Shown: positions 18,020-27,514, counted from the stretch's first letter. The stretch: DNA of 64,000 bases from Levilactobacillus angrenensis (GCF_003946085.1 NZ_RHOB01000012.1:1-64000), one strand, 5' to 3'. Notes: a model not told the origin generated them from the letters alone. Numbers and translations are program-made.

Positions 18020-18040
18020 GAGACAGTAACTGAATACTGT

Positions 18041-18072
18041 GACAGGGCAGGGCGCGGGCTCTGTCCTTTTTT
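18041..18072 (+). terminator. Terminator of surface gene 5
   Basis: GACAG...CTGTC outer stem with a GC-rich interior, followed by CTTTTTT. Confidence 0.7.
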
Positions 18073-18073
18073 A

Positions 18074-18145
18074 ATTATAAATATATTATTACCTTAATAA
18101 ATAATTAATATTATAGTAGTTTTGTGTCTTATCTTGTCGTATACT
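18074..18145 (+). promoter_or_regulatory. Promoter region of surface gene 6, twin of 20340-20411
   Basis: A 72-base AT-rich segment ending in TGTCGTATACT (the -10, TATACT, is 18140-18145). It aligns without gaps to the segment before surface gene 7, with 61 of 72 positions identical by my count, so the two genes are probably co-regulated. Confidence 0.6.
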
Positions 18146-18221
18146 TAGAGTTAACTAATCACCTGATTAGTTATAAATAACGCTGAAGTCATAGTGATTT
18201 GAAATTGGAGGGGAGTTTATC

Positions 18222-20288
18222 ATGCGGGTTCAGCCACGAAAGATGCGGTGTCAAAGTAAGGATAAGACTGATAAATACGGGATTGTAGTAGCGGTGACGC
18301 TAATGGGGGTGGGGTGGCAGCTACAGGCAACGGTGCCAGCCGCCGCAGATCAGCCGTCGATTGGCATGAGCGCACAGCAACCGGTAACATCAAGCGGAAA
18401 GGGCGAGAGTTCGTCGCAACTGAAAACGGCTAGTGCAAATGCGGCGCCAGTAAAGCCAGCTAGCGTGGCGTTGACACCGGATGAGATTGTTGATCAGGCG
18501 GCGATTACCCGAACGGTGGCCCAGGCGACGCAACCGACTCGGGTGGCACAAGTGGACAGAGAAACTGAACCTCAGCAGGGCACCTCGGTGACAGTTGATA
18601 AGGAGACGACGCAGTCAGCAGATAGGGTAAATAGCTCCACTGCGGTGGCCCCCGTCCCAGCGATTGCCACTGATGAATTGCCAGAAACGCCGGTACAGGC
18701 GTACACGAGTGAAACGATTGACCAGTGGATGCCTAATAAGATTTTACAACGCGCCGTTTTATTGGCGCTACAAGACACGCCCCAAGCGGATGGGAAGACC
18801 TGGGCCACTCAGCAGGAAATTACCCAGCAGGATATGCGGCGGTTACAGAGTTTGTATGTCACGGGAAATGCTGAATCGCATGGCATCAGTAGTTATATTG
18901 ACGGAAAGACTGAATTTTCGCTTAAGGGATTAGCTTATGCCGTAAACCTTACGACGTTATCATTGGGTGGTGGACACATTCAAAGTAAACCATTCAACGT
19001 GTACGGTGACGTGGTCGACATTTCGCCGCTGGCCTATCTGCCTAAGCTAGAATCTGCGGCCTTAGATAACAACCGAATCGCAGATATTTCGCCCTTGCGG
19101 TATTTGCAGCAGTTGGACCGGTTGTATTTAACGTTTAATCGTATCGCTGACTTTAGTCCATTGATGGACCATGAATTTAGCCAACTGACAGTGACTAGAC
19201 AAATGGTGACGTTGCCTGCGATTGAGGTCGATGCCCAGACGCGAAGGGCGCAAATGGCGTCACCTTACATACAGCCGAATGGTCCCTGGGCAGTGGCGGG
19301 ATTGGGAACGATGCCTGTAAATTATCTGCGACAAAATATTTCATTTCAACTGACTAAGACGGGGCATCTCTGGAATTTCGTTGAGTACCACACCATGCCA
19401 GGTACTGATATCGATATGGGTGAGACTGATGATGATTGGGGTACCCTGTATTTTAAAAATATTCCTGATCAGTTGCCAGGTGATCATGGCGGCTTAGAGG
19501 ATAATAAGACCAGACACCAGATTGCCTTACCGGATTATTATTACCTGATGGGGGAGGCTTATCCGGATACGGATGAGTTTAAGACGACCGACGGGGATAT
19601 CGAATGGTACGTGGTTCAGCCCTACACCATTGTCCAGAAAGCTGGGGCCATCACGGTCCATTATCAGGATCAGACGGGCCAAACGCTGGCGCCAGACCGA
19701 ACGTTGCCGCAGGGAAATGTCGGGGACGCTTATGATACCAGTCAGTTGGTCGTGGCCATTAAGGGATACACGTTGACGACGCCACCGGATAATGCGGCAG
19801 GGAAATATACTGCCGAGCCCATCTCGGTGACCTATGTTTACCGGAAAAATCCAGTGAAACCGGATACGACACGGCCGCCGGTTCCTGGGGTAACCCCACC
19901 AGCCGAAGTCACGCCACCGGAGACCACACTGCCAGAGGTAACGCCGCCGAGCACTGTGGCACCGCCAACTGTGACCGAACCGAGTGAAGTTGTACCGCCG
20001 GAAACGCCACCAGCCGTTGCGTTACCAGCTCCTGCTACAGCACACCCTGCCGGCACCAGTGCCAGTGCAGTGACGCCGACAACGGCAGTTGATACTGCGG
20101 GGATCGGTGATTTGCTGAATCGTGATTCGCCATTGCCGCAGCAGCCGGTAACTGCACGACAGCGACCGTCGTCACAACCGGTCTTGCCGCAAACCAATGA
20201 GCGACAAAATGTGGTTTGGTGGGGTGTGATTTTGCTAGTCATAACGGCGATTGGCGGCTGGTTTAAGAAGTCCCAGTGGTTGAATTGA
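18222..20288 (+). CDS. LRR-MucBP surface protein 6, LPQTN-anchored
   Basis: A 688-residue array member. The N-terminus (RKMRCQSKDKTDKYG, then a hydrophobic run ending VPAAADQ) is a signal peptide but lacks the KxYKxGKxW motif. The stalk is followed by DQWMPNKILQ, LRRs (AVNLTTLSL, LPKLESAAL, LQQLDRLYL), a beta-rich region, a single MucBP domain (AITVHYQDQTGQ, about 480-545), a long Pro/Val/Thr linker with PPETTLPEVTPP-type repeats, and LPQTNE at 655 with helix and KKSQWLN. ATG 18222 follows GGAGGGGAG. It is a close relative of surface protein 7, probably a tandem duplication that includes the promoter. Confidence 0.88.
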   Translation: MRVQPRKMRCQSKDKTDKYGIVVAVTLMGVGWQLQATVPAAADQPSIGMSAQQPVTSSGKGESSSQLKTASANAAPVKPASVALTPDEIVDQAAITRTVAQATQPTRVAQVDRETEPQQGTSVTVDKETTQSADRVNSSTAVAPVPAIATDELPETPVQAYTSETIDQWMPNKILQRAVLLALQDTPQADGKTWATQQEITQQDMRRLQSLYVTGNAESHGISSYIDGKTEFSLKGLAYAVNLTTLSLGGGHIQSKPFNVYGDVVDISPLAYLPKLESAALDNNRIADISPLRYLQQLDRLYLTFNRIADFSPLMDHEFSQLTVTRQMVTLPAIEVDAQTRRAQMASPYIQPNGPWAVAGLGTMPVNYLRQNISFQLTKTGHLWNFVEYHTMPGTDIDMGETDDDWGTLYFKNIPDQLPGDHGGLEDNKTRHQIALPDYYYLMGEAYPDTDEFKTTDGDIEWYVVQPYTIVQKAGAITVHYQDQTGQTLAPDRTLPQGNVGDAYDTSQLVVAIKGYTLTTPPDNAAGKYTAEPISVTYVYRKNPVKPDTTRPPVPGVTPPAEVTPPETTLPEVTPPSTVAPPTVTEPSEVVPPETPPAVALPAPATAHPAGTSASAVTPTTAVDTAGIGDLLNRDSPLPQQPVTARQRPSSQPVLPQTNERQNVVWWGVILLVITAIGGWFKKSQWLN

Positions 20289-20300
20289 TAGGCATGAGAG

Positions 20301-20332
20301 AGGACGGGGCGAAGTGGCCACTGTCCCTTTTT
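20301..20332 (+). terminator. Terminator of surface gene 6
   Basis: GGACGGGG and CTGTCC form an imperfect stem enclosing TGGCCA, followed by TTTTT. Confidence 0.6.
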
Positions 20333-20339
20333 GTGTTGG

Positions 20340-20411
20340 ATTATAAATATATTGTTACCACGGTAAATAATTAATGTTATAGTAGCTTTCTGACTTATTC
20401 TGTCGTATACT
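20340..20411 (+). promoter_or_regulatory. Promoter region of surface gene 7, twin of 18074-18145
   Basis: AT-rich segment ending in TGTCGTATACT (-10 at 20406-20411), gapless match to the promoter of surface gene 6. Confidence 0.6.
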
Positions 20412-20489
20412 AGTGATTAACTCATCAGTGGTCTAGATGACTGCGGGTGATGATCAATTGGTGATGAGGAGAAAGTGAGGGAACTGTAA

Positions 20490-22595
20490 TTGGGTAAATT
20501 TCAACGAGAAAGAAGACGATTATTAACGGACAACGCTGATAAGGGCGTGATTGTTTCAACGATGATGCTGATGGGAGTGGGTTGGCAGTTGGGAACGGCG
20601 ATGCCGGCTTCAGCTGACCAGCGAGATGAACCACTAATCAGTCAGTCACAATCAATGAACGATGAGACTGATCAGGTTGAAATTGGTCCAATTACTGACC
20701 AATCTACGCCGACAACCGATGACGATGGTGATGTGGTTGAGACTACGCAAGAATTGGTGACGACGGCACTCACGCCGAATACCCCAGTCGACCAGCCAGC
20801 TATTGCGCGAGCGGCGGACCAGGTCACGTCAGCACCAGAAGTAGGTGATGAGCCAACGCAGTCCGGGAAACTTTCGACGGATGAGTCGACTGCGGCTGTT
20901 GTGCCGACGGATATTCCGGTATCAACTGAGCCTGCTCCTGACCAGTCAGCTCCAGTTATGGCTTACGATGATCGAACGATTGATGAGTGGATGCCGAATC
21001 CAATCTTGCAAAAAGTAATTTTATGGACGCTCAAAAGGGGTGATCCTAATCAAGTAAAGTTTCATCCAGATAATAGAAATTGGAAAACAGTTGATGATAT
21101 TACGCAACAGGACATGAGCTTACTGCTTAATGTGAGTATAATCGGGGATTCCAATTCGGATGGAATAAGCACTTATATTAGTGAGAAAACTAGTGGGAAA
21201 ACTGAATTTTCACTTAAGGGGCTAGAATATGCCGCAAACATGACTAACATTGCATTAGGTGGAGGAGGAAGAGAATTTCCTTATCATTTACAGGGTGATG
21301 TGGTCGACATCTCACAGCTAGCTTATATGCCTAATTTGAATTCGGCACTCTTGAGTTTCAATCGTATTGAGGACATTTCACCATTACGGAATTTGAAAAA
21401 TTTGGGTACACTCCATTTAGCGTATAACCATATAGCGGACTTTCGAGTGATAAGTGGGCTTAACAGTAACATGAAGTTATATTTAGAGGAGCAATATGTA
21501 GTTTTGCCTTCAGTGAAAGTGGATGTTAAGACTCGGAGTCATCACCTGCTGTCACCGTTTAGATTGCCAAATGGAAATACACCGGGGTTATCGGGATTTT
21601 TGGGAGACTTATGGCAAGACTTCATATATGATATAAATGATGAAGACACTAATTATCATTTGGTTTACCATACCTTACTTAGGAAGAATTTTGCTTGGGT
21701 TAAGGGGGAGAAAGGGATGTGGTTCAAGGACATTCCAGATCAACAACCAGGAAAGCTTGATCCATTCGATAATCATCAGATAGAATCACTAGATAATAAA
21801 TATTACTATTTAGTATCTCAAGCTAATGTTTTAAAAAAGGACGTGGAACCGGTAGATTCTGCCTGTGAATTAGAACCGGAAAAATTTGACTGTTCGGCTT
21901 ATTGGTACGTCATCCAACCCTACACCATCGGTCAGGCAGCCGGCACCGTCACTGTTCATTATCAAGACCAATCCGGAAAGACCATAGCACCTGACAAAAA
22001 ACTTGCTCAGGGGTTTGTGGACGATGATTACGATGCCAAAGATTTGGCAGTGAATATTGAGGGCTACACGTTACAGGAGCCATTACCTGACAACGCCAAA
22101 GGCAAGTACACCGAAGGACCAATTGAGATTACGTACATTTATCAGCAGGATCAAGTTAAGCCGGGAGGCACGCAACCACCCGTTTCTGGAGTGACGCCAC
22201 CGGTACCGACGCCAGTACCATCAACGCCAGTGGTTACCCCACCGGCGTCATCAGAGAAGCCAGCCCCAGCACCTGTGCCACCCGTGACGGCTCCCACCGA
22301 GATGGTGCGACCGGAGACACCCAAGCCGGCCGTTACCCCTGAGCCAGTCGTGCATCAGGCGGGGGCGGCTAGTGCCGTGGCTCCTGTAACGCCAGTGGAT
22401 CACGGTGGCGTCAGTGACGCCGTGGCCGTTGCCTTACCAGTGTCTCAGCAGCAGACAGATTCCAACGGGTCAGCGCCCGAACAGCCGATACTACCGCAGA
22501 CTAATCAGCGCCAAGGTCAGTTAGCGTGGCTGGGTGGCTGGGGACTCCTTGTCGGCATCGTCGGTGTCATTTGGCATCGTCGCAAACGAGAATAA
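20490..22595 (+). CDS. LRR-MucBP surface protein 7, LPQTN-anchored
   Basis: A 701-residue array member. RERRRLLTDNADKG plus a hydrophobic core ending MPASADQ is a signal peptide without the KxYKxGKxW motif. Next come an acidic stalk, DEWMPNPILQ, LRRs (MPNLNSALL, LKNLGTLHL), a beta region with an unusual Cys pair (SACELEPEKFDCS), one MucBP domain (TVTVHYQDQSGK), a Pro/Val linker, and LPQTNQ at 668 with helix and HRRKRE. The start is a TTG at 20490, chosen because the signal peptide begins there and GTGAGGG lies 8 bases upstream. The middle (about 21000-21880) is clearly more AT-rich than the flanks, as in genes 2 and 3. Confidence 0.85.
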   Translation: MGKFQRERRRLLTDNADKGVIVSTMMLMGVGWQLGTAMPASADQRDEPLISQSQSMNDETDQVEIGPITDQSTPTTDDDGDVVETTQELVTTALTPNTPVDQPAIARAADQVTSAPEVGDEPTQSGKLSTDESTAAVVPTDIPVSTEPAPDQSAPVMAYDDRTIDEWMPNPILQKVILWTLKRGDPNQVKFHPDNRNWKTVDDITQQDMSLLLNVSIIGDSNSDGISTYISEKTSGKTEFSLKGLEYAANMTNIALGGGGREFPYHLQGDVVDISQLAYMPNLNSALLSFNRIEDISPLRNLKNLGTLHLAYNHIADFRVISGLNSNMKLYLEEQYVVLPSVKVDVKTRSHHLLSPFRLPNGNTPGLSGFLGDLWQDFIYDINDEDTNYHLVYHTLLRKNFAWVKGEKGMWFKDIPDQQPGKLDPFDNHQIESLDNKYYYLVSQANVLKKDVEPVDSACELEPEKFDCSAYWYVIQPYTIGQAAGTVTVHYQDQSGKTIAPDKKLAQGFVDDDYDAKDLAVNIEGYTLQEPLPDNAKGKYTEGPIEITYIYQQDQVKPGGTQPPVSGVTPPVPTPVPSTPVVTPPASSEKPAPAPVPPVTAPTEMVRPETPKPAVTPEPVVHQAGAASAVAPVTPVDHGGVSDAVAVALPVSQQQTDSNGSAPEQPILPQTNQRQGQLAWLGGWGLLVGIVGVIWHRRKRE

Positions 22596-22603
22596 CGGAT
22601 ATT

Positions 22604-22636
22604 GAGCACGCCAGGATTGCTGGGGTGCTCTTTTTT
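22604..22636 (+). terminator. Terminator of surface gene 7
   Basis: GAGCACGCCAG...CTGGGGTGCTC stem followed by TTTTTT. Confidence 0.85.
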
Positions 22637-22837
22637 CGACAAAAACTGTTTAAGTAAATTGAAATAACGAACATAGGATTTATGAAATAGCAGCAAGTAT
22701 TCTTAAAAATCAGAATCGGACACTACCGCTAAGATGCGCTAAAATTGGCGACCAATAGCATTGAAATACAGCTAGTGGCTAGCAAGTAAAACCTTTGATG
22801 AAACACTAACAAGCAGTCTCCAAAAGAAATATTTTTT

Positions 22838-22914
22838 AAGAAAGCAAGTGTTTACACCAATTAGTTTTATCACCTGACAATTAAGCTTGCTTTTCTTGCG
22901 AAAGGGGATACAAT
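22838..22914 (+). promoter_or_regulatory. Promoter of surface gene 8 with flanking inverted repeat
   Basis: TTGCTT (22887-22892), 16 bases, TACAAT (22909-22914). The -35 lies inside CTTGCTTTTCTT (22886-22897), which is the inverted partner, with one extra base, of AAGAAAGCAAG (22838-22848). This could be an operator. The rest of 22596-23012 is AT-rich and featureless to me. Confidence 0.5.
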
Positions 22915-23012
22915 ATAGATGTAAAAAAGATTACTCACATTGATAAATGTGTAACGCAAAAATAAATGACTAGGGCGATTGCATCACAGAACTTCATTAG
23001 GGGGAAGTTATC

Positions 23013-25205
23013 ATGCGGAATGAATTGGGAACAATGAAAGAACACTACAAAAGCTACAAGGCAGGCAAACGCTGGCTTTTCGCATGCATCACGGTGATGA
23101 GTTTAGGGTTAGGCATGGTTGGTGCGGAAACTACGGTCCAAGCTGATACAACGTCAAACAATGATGGGACGCCCAGTGCGATTCAACCGGCAAGTAGCAG
23201 TACGTCAAGTCAGGAACACGTGTTGCAGTCCGGATCACAATCCTCAAATTCTGATGTGCCTGACACCAAGGCAGATTCTGAAATTAATGATGAACCAACC
23301 GATGTTGATGGTGGGCCAACTGATAGTGACGAAGTGAAGGATGACACGCCGGCACCAGCAACGGATCCTAATGCGAATGTTAACGATGATAAGGTCAATA
23401 CTGATAAGGGGAACACAGCCGATTCGTCAAAGCCAGCTGGCGAAGAATCTCAACAATCAGAAGAGAAGACTAGCGATGACATCAAGGCACCTGAAGAAAA
23501 CAATGTCGAAGCGAGTGACGATGTCGTAAAAGATGATGCAACTAAGCCAGTTTCAACGACGACCAATCAGGTGAATGTTCACGACTTGCAGGAGATGCCA
23601 TCGACTCTCGGTGCAGCCAAATTCTCCCGCAGTAGTCTGTTGAAATCCGCTACTAGTAGCATTGCTGGTGTGGATGCTTCCGTTTGGATGCCCGATGCCA
23701 ATCTGCGGGCTTGGATTGAAGGATACTTGAGCAGTAACTGGCACATTACGATAAATGATGCAAATTTGTCACAGTACGTGGGAAAGGTTACAGCTTTAGC
23801 AGATGGCTATGGAGCAACAATTGGTAATCCAACACCCAGTTATGCAGGTAGTATTCAGAGCTTTGAAGGGTTACAATACTTTACCAAACTTGCTAGGTTC
23901 AGCTACTACAAGGGTATTCCGGCAGACAAGGTAGTCGATTTTTCATTTGCACCTGGTTTAACTAGCTTATACATTTCGGGTTCGGGAACATCTACAGGGA
24001 TGGATGTTGCTACGCTGTTCCAAGGACTCACAACTAATACTGCTTTACAAAATATTACCCTTAAAAATTGTGGCTTGACTGGCCAACTGCCTAATTTGGC
24101 AAAATTTACTAGCTTACAGTCCTTAGACTTATCCGGTAATATGTTAACGGGGGATTTATCTAATCTTGGAACTTTGCCTCGATTAACGGATTTGATGGTA
24201 AATGATAATGAACTTACTGGTGCAGTACCTAGTTTAGCGACACTGCCGTCACTTAGTTACTTTGTTGCGTCTAACAACAGATTGTCGGCATTACCAGATA
24301 TGAGTAATTACACCGGATACATGGAAATCCTCAATAACGCATTAACTAATGGATTACAGAATCCCGGAATGAACAACCTCATTTCGCAAAAGGTTACTGG
24401 AAAAGAATACGTTCTCACACCCACAGTTCGGTCTTTTGATCCAATCACCGATGTCCTTCAAGGTGTGCAAGGAAGCGATGGACAAATAGATTTGACCGAT
24501 CCAATGGTGGCATATAATTTAGGAACCCCTGGTGTCTCGTATTTTACGGTGGCACCGGATCCAGATAATGCATTAGGATTTCTCTTAGTAGCAGATGCAG
24601 ATACACCTGATGGTACTTATACCATTGAGGTGTGGAACCAAAAGACGCATCAGTACAATGTTGATTTGACGTTTACTGTCAAGAACGGTAAGGATCCAGT
24701 GAAGCCAGACCCAGACACTAAAGATCCTGACGCCAATACCAACACCCCTGGCGGCACGACCACGCCGGACACCACAACTACCACACCAGATACACCGGTC
24801 ACTGGTGGCGACGCGGACGAAATCGTTGCGCCGACCACGGATGACTCGACGACGGCCACTCCGTTAACTGGCGGGGATAGTGCCACCATTGATACCACGA
24901 CACCAGCCACCAAAGTTGCGACCAAGTCAGCTGGTCAAGCCGACCAGGTAGTGAAGGGCACGACCAAGCGGAATAGTCAGCCAGTTACCTTAGTGGCAAA
25001 GAACAGTTCGCGGATCGTTCGGGGCACCAAGGCGCCGGTGGCTCACCAACGGGCTACTGCCAGCCAACCACTTGCTACCAAGCAGACCGCGACGCAAACG
25101 ACGTTACCACAAACTAACGAGCAGAATAGTGCAGAACTGATTGCTGCCGGCGTAGCGGTTGCTTTAGCGACGTTGGGCATGGGCGTTAAGGTTCGTCATA
25201 ATTAA
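23013..25205 (+). CDS. Surface protein 8 with plant-type LRRs, LPQTN-anchored
   Basis: A 730-residue wall-anchored protein. EHYKSYKAGKRWLF (residues 10-23) is a canonical KxYKxGKxW signal motif, cleaved near VQADT. The stalk is rich in Asp/Glu/Ser. VWMPDANLRAWIE replaces the WMPNK cap, and the LRRs have the SLDLSGNMLTGDLSNLGTLP pattern typical of plant-like repeats, not the SDS22 type of proteins 1-7. There is no MucBP domain; a short beta domain (about 465-560) precedes a Thr/Asp/Pro linker and LPQTNE at 698, with helix and KVRHN. ATG 23013 follows AGGGGGA. The LRR region is AT-rich relative to the ends. The ligand is unknown; a binding role at the surface is inferred. Confidence 0.88.
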   Translation: MRNELGTMKEHYKSYKAGKRWLFACITVMSLGLGMVGAETTVQADTTSNNDGTPSAIQPASSSTSSQEHVLQSGSQSSNSDVPDTKADSEINDEPTDVDGGPTDSDEVKDDTPAPATDPNANVNDDKVNTDKGNTADSSKPAGEESQQSEEKTSDDIKAPEENNVEASDDVVKDDATKPVSTTTNQVNVHDLQEMPSTLGAAKFSRSSLLKSATSSIAGVDASVWMPDANLRAWIEGYLSSNWHITINDANLSQYVGKVTALADGYGATIGNPTPSYAGSIQSFEGLQYFTKLARFSYYKGIPADKVVDFSFAPGLTSLYISGSGTSTGMDVATLFQGLTTNTALQNITLKNCGLTGQLPNLAKFTSLQSLDLSGNMLTGDLSNLGTLPRLTDLMVNDNELTGAVPSLATLPSLSYFVASNNRLSALPDMSNYTGYMEILNNALTNGLQNPGMNNLISQKVTGKEYVLTPTVRSFDPITDVLQGVQGSDGQIDLTDPMVAYNLGTPGVSYFTVAPDPDNALGFLLVADADTPDGTYTIEVWNQKTHQYNVDLTFTVKNGKDPVKPDPDTKDPDANTNTPGGTTTPDTTTTTPDTPVTGGDADEIVAPTTDDSTTATPLTGGDSATIDTTTPATKVATKSAGQADQVVKGTTKRNSQPVTLVAKNSSRIVRGTKAPVAHQRATASQPLATKQTATQTTLPQTNEQNSAELIAAGVAVALATLGMGVKVRHN

Positions 25206-25223
25206 GCGAACAACTAATTTTTA

Positions 25224-25268
25224 AAAGGGTGACCTGACGAAATTGATCGTCAGAGTCACTCTTTTTTT
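25224..25268 (+). terminator. Terminator of surface gene 8
   Basis: Long imperfect stem AGGGTGACCTGACGA / TCGTCAGAGTCACTCT followed by TTTTTTT. Confidence 0.85.
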
Positions 25269-25420
25269 GGCCAATTTCTACCCAATTTCATGAATGTGGT
25301 AAACTACAAGACGACTAAGCAATTTTTGTTAAAAATAATTTTCGAATTATGTTGATTGTTGCCGTCGGGAGGACGAAAATAAGGGTGGAGTCTTATTGGA
25401 AAGGTAGGGATTTAATCAAT

Positions 25421-27514
25421 ATGGAAACGAAACGGACGCACTTTAAAATGTACAAGAGTGGCCGCCGCTGGGTCTTCGCTTGCGCTGTGTTGTTAGTCAC
25501 GTTGGGCGCCGGGACCACAGTGACCGCTAACGCCGATGCTGCAGGGACTGAGTCTGAGAGTAGTTCGCAAGTCAGTGAGACAAATCCATCGAGTGAAAGC
25601 GCTACGAGCAGCTCGTCTTCGACCGAATCTGCCTCGTCTTCATCTGAGAGCACTGGTGAAAGTAGTGAATCATCAAGCCAATCCAGTGAATCTAGCGAAA
25701 ACGCGCAATCAGATGCAACGAGCACAAGTGAATCTACTGTTCAGTCGAGTCAGGCGAAGAAGACGACTAGCCTCAAAGCCGCGGTACCAGTCACGAAAAA
25801 GTCAGCCGCTAAGCACGTTAAGGTCAACGCTAGTCTGAAACGGTCCATCAAGTCCACGGTGAGTGAAGCAACTGCACCAAAGCGTTATGTGCACACAAGC
25901 TTGAGCGCCGTCGCTAAGGCCGCTGCCAGTTCAAAGAAAGTTCAATCCATCAGCAACTTACTACATAAGCTCGCCGGCACCAACGCCACGGCCGCGGCCG
26001 TTACGCCATATGCCGACACGGGGATTCAAGCCGGCGGTAGTGTCTACGATGATTTCCCTGATTTGGACAACATCTTAGGCGTTTCGTCCGTCTTCCACAT
26101 TTTTGCGCGGGAAGCAGAATTGAACGCCCACACCAACGGGAACGTTGCCGTGCAAAATTTGATTGGGAACGTCAACTTTGGGACCAACATCATTGAAGAA
26201 CTGCTGGACAAGGATATTTCTTATATTCAAAATATCACCAACATTGCCAACAGTTCCTTCGTTTCCGGTGGGGATACGCGGTCGAACAAGGTTATCTTTG
26301 GTGAGAACATCACCATTGACATCAGCAATCCTAACCGACCGATGATCAACGGTGAATACATCGACCACTTGTTGGCCAGTGAAGTTTACCAAGACCAAAA
26401 TGGCCAAACTTACATCGACTTCGACGCTGAATTTGCCAAACTGAAGGCCTTGAATGAAGCATTGGCCAACCAGTCCAGCAATGCCACGTACAGTAACAGT
26501 GATTTCGACGATCAAAACAACCGGGTCATCGACATCACGAACATGACGCCAAACAAGGACAACCAAATCGTCATCAATTTGACGCCAGATGTCTTGAATA
26601 GCGATACGCCACTGACCATCTACGGCCTGTCACCAGACGCTGACGGGACCACGGTCATCATCAACGTGGACACCGGTGGCAATGATAATTACGACGTGAA
26701 CTCCCAGATCAAGGTCTTCTACAGTGATGGGACCGAACGGAACAACCATGAAACCGAAGACTTTGGGGACAACCATTTGCTGTGGAACTTCTATAACAGT
26801 GGTGCCAGCGACAAGCAATACACTGGGACACTGGACTTTAAGAAGGCCTTCCAGGGCAGTATCTTAGCACCATCCGCTGAGGTGATTGCCGACTCCAACA
26901 TCGACGGTAACATCATTGCTGACAAGGTCATCGTCAACGCGGAAACCCACCGTTGGGACCTGCAAGATAACAAGGGCGATGAAGAAGACGTCGATGAAGG
27001 GGACGAAAATGACTTTGAAATCCCGGTTCACCCGGGCATCGAAGTACCTGGCATTCCCAACACGGAAGAACCCGATACTGAAAATCCTGACACAGAAACG
27101 CCGGGGACCGAGGAACCAAATGTCGTTGACCCCGACACCGAAGAACCTGAAGACGAAAATGGTGGCGACGAGGATCTGAGCTACGAACACGAACACCCAG
27201 AATACTCGGAAGCTGAAGCCGAAGACTTTGAAGACGACCTGATCGACTTTGAAGAAGAAGGCAACGTTGCTGGCGAAGAAGCCTTGTTGAACAAGGTGGA
27301 CGCTGCTATCGCGGCCGCTCGGGCCAAGGGTGACACCCAATTAGTTGCCCAACTCGAATCCGTGCGGAGTAACATCTTGCGTGCCTTGGGATTAAGCGAT
27401 GGCTTGCCACAAACTGGTGAAGCCAATGACAGCTGGTTGAGCGCAGTCGGCTTCGTATTGGCCGGCACCTTACTGGCTACCGGTGTTGCCGTTGACCGGA
27501 AGCGTCGCTATTAA
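25421..27514 (+). CDS. Choice-of-anchor-A surface protein, LPQTG-anchored
   Basis: A 697-residue protein unlike surface proteins 1-8. HFKMYKSGRRWVFA (residues 7-20) is a KxYKxGKxW signal motif, followed by a Ser/Glu-rich segment (about 45-110) of the kind that is often glycosylated, and a Lys/Ala-rich stretch. From about residue 205 (GGSVYDDFPDLDNILGVSSV) it matches the choice-of-anchor-A domain: FHIFAREAELNAHTNGNVAV, later APSAEVIADSNIDGNIIA, and ending near ETHRWDL. An extremely acidic tail (EEDVDEGDEN, PDTEEPEDEN) leads to LPQTGE at 662, the only canonical LPxTG in the array, with helix and DRKRRY. ATG 25421 has a modest upstream AGGTAGGGA, so the start is less certain. The function is unknown; an adhesive or biofilm role is inferred. 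Confidence 0.85.
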   Translation: METKRTHFKMYKSGRRWVFACAVLLVTLGAGTTVTANADAAGTESESSSQVSETNPSSESATSSSSSTESASSSSESTGESSESSSQSSESSENAQSDATSTSESTVQSSQAKKTTSLKAAVPVTKKSAAKHVKVNASLKRSIKSTVSEATAPKRYVHTSLSAVAKAAASSKKVQSISNLLHKLAGTNATAAAVTPYADTGIQAGGSVYDDFPDLDNILGVSSVFHIFAREAELNAHTNGNVAVQNLIGNVNFGTNIIEELLDKDISYIQNITNIANSSFVSGGDTRSNKVIFGENITIDISNPNRPMINGEYIDHLLASEVYQDQNGQTYIDFDAEFAKLKALNEALANQSSNATYSNSDFDDQNNRVIDITNMTPNKDNQIVINLTPDVLNSDTPLTIYGLSPDADGTTVIINVDTGGNDNYDVNSQIKVFYSDGTERNNHETEDFGDNHLLWNFYNSGASDKQYTGTLDFKKAFQGSILAPSAEVIADSNIDGNIIADKVIVNAETHRWDLQDNKGDEEDVDEGDENDFEIPVHPGIEVPGIPNTEEPDTENPDTETPGTEEPNVVDPDTEEPEDENGGDEDLSYEHEHPEYSEAEAEDFEDDLIDFEEEGNVAGEEALLNKVDAAIAAARAKGDTQLVAQLESVRSNILRALGLSDGLPQTGEANDSWLSAVGFVLAGTLLATGVAVDRKRRY

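Noticed and set aside
4786-25205. CRISPR or tandem-repeat array in the surface cluster
   Set aside because: The repetition is codon-level (Thr/Pro linkers, MucBP and LRR units) without regular identical repeats and unique spacers.
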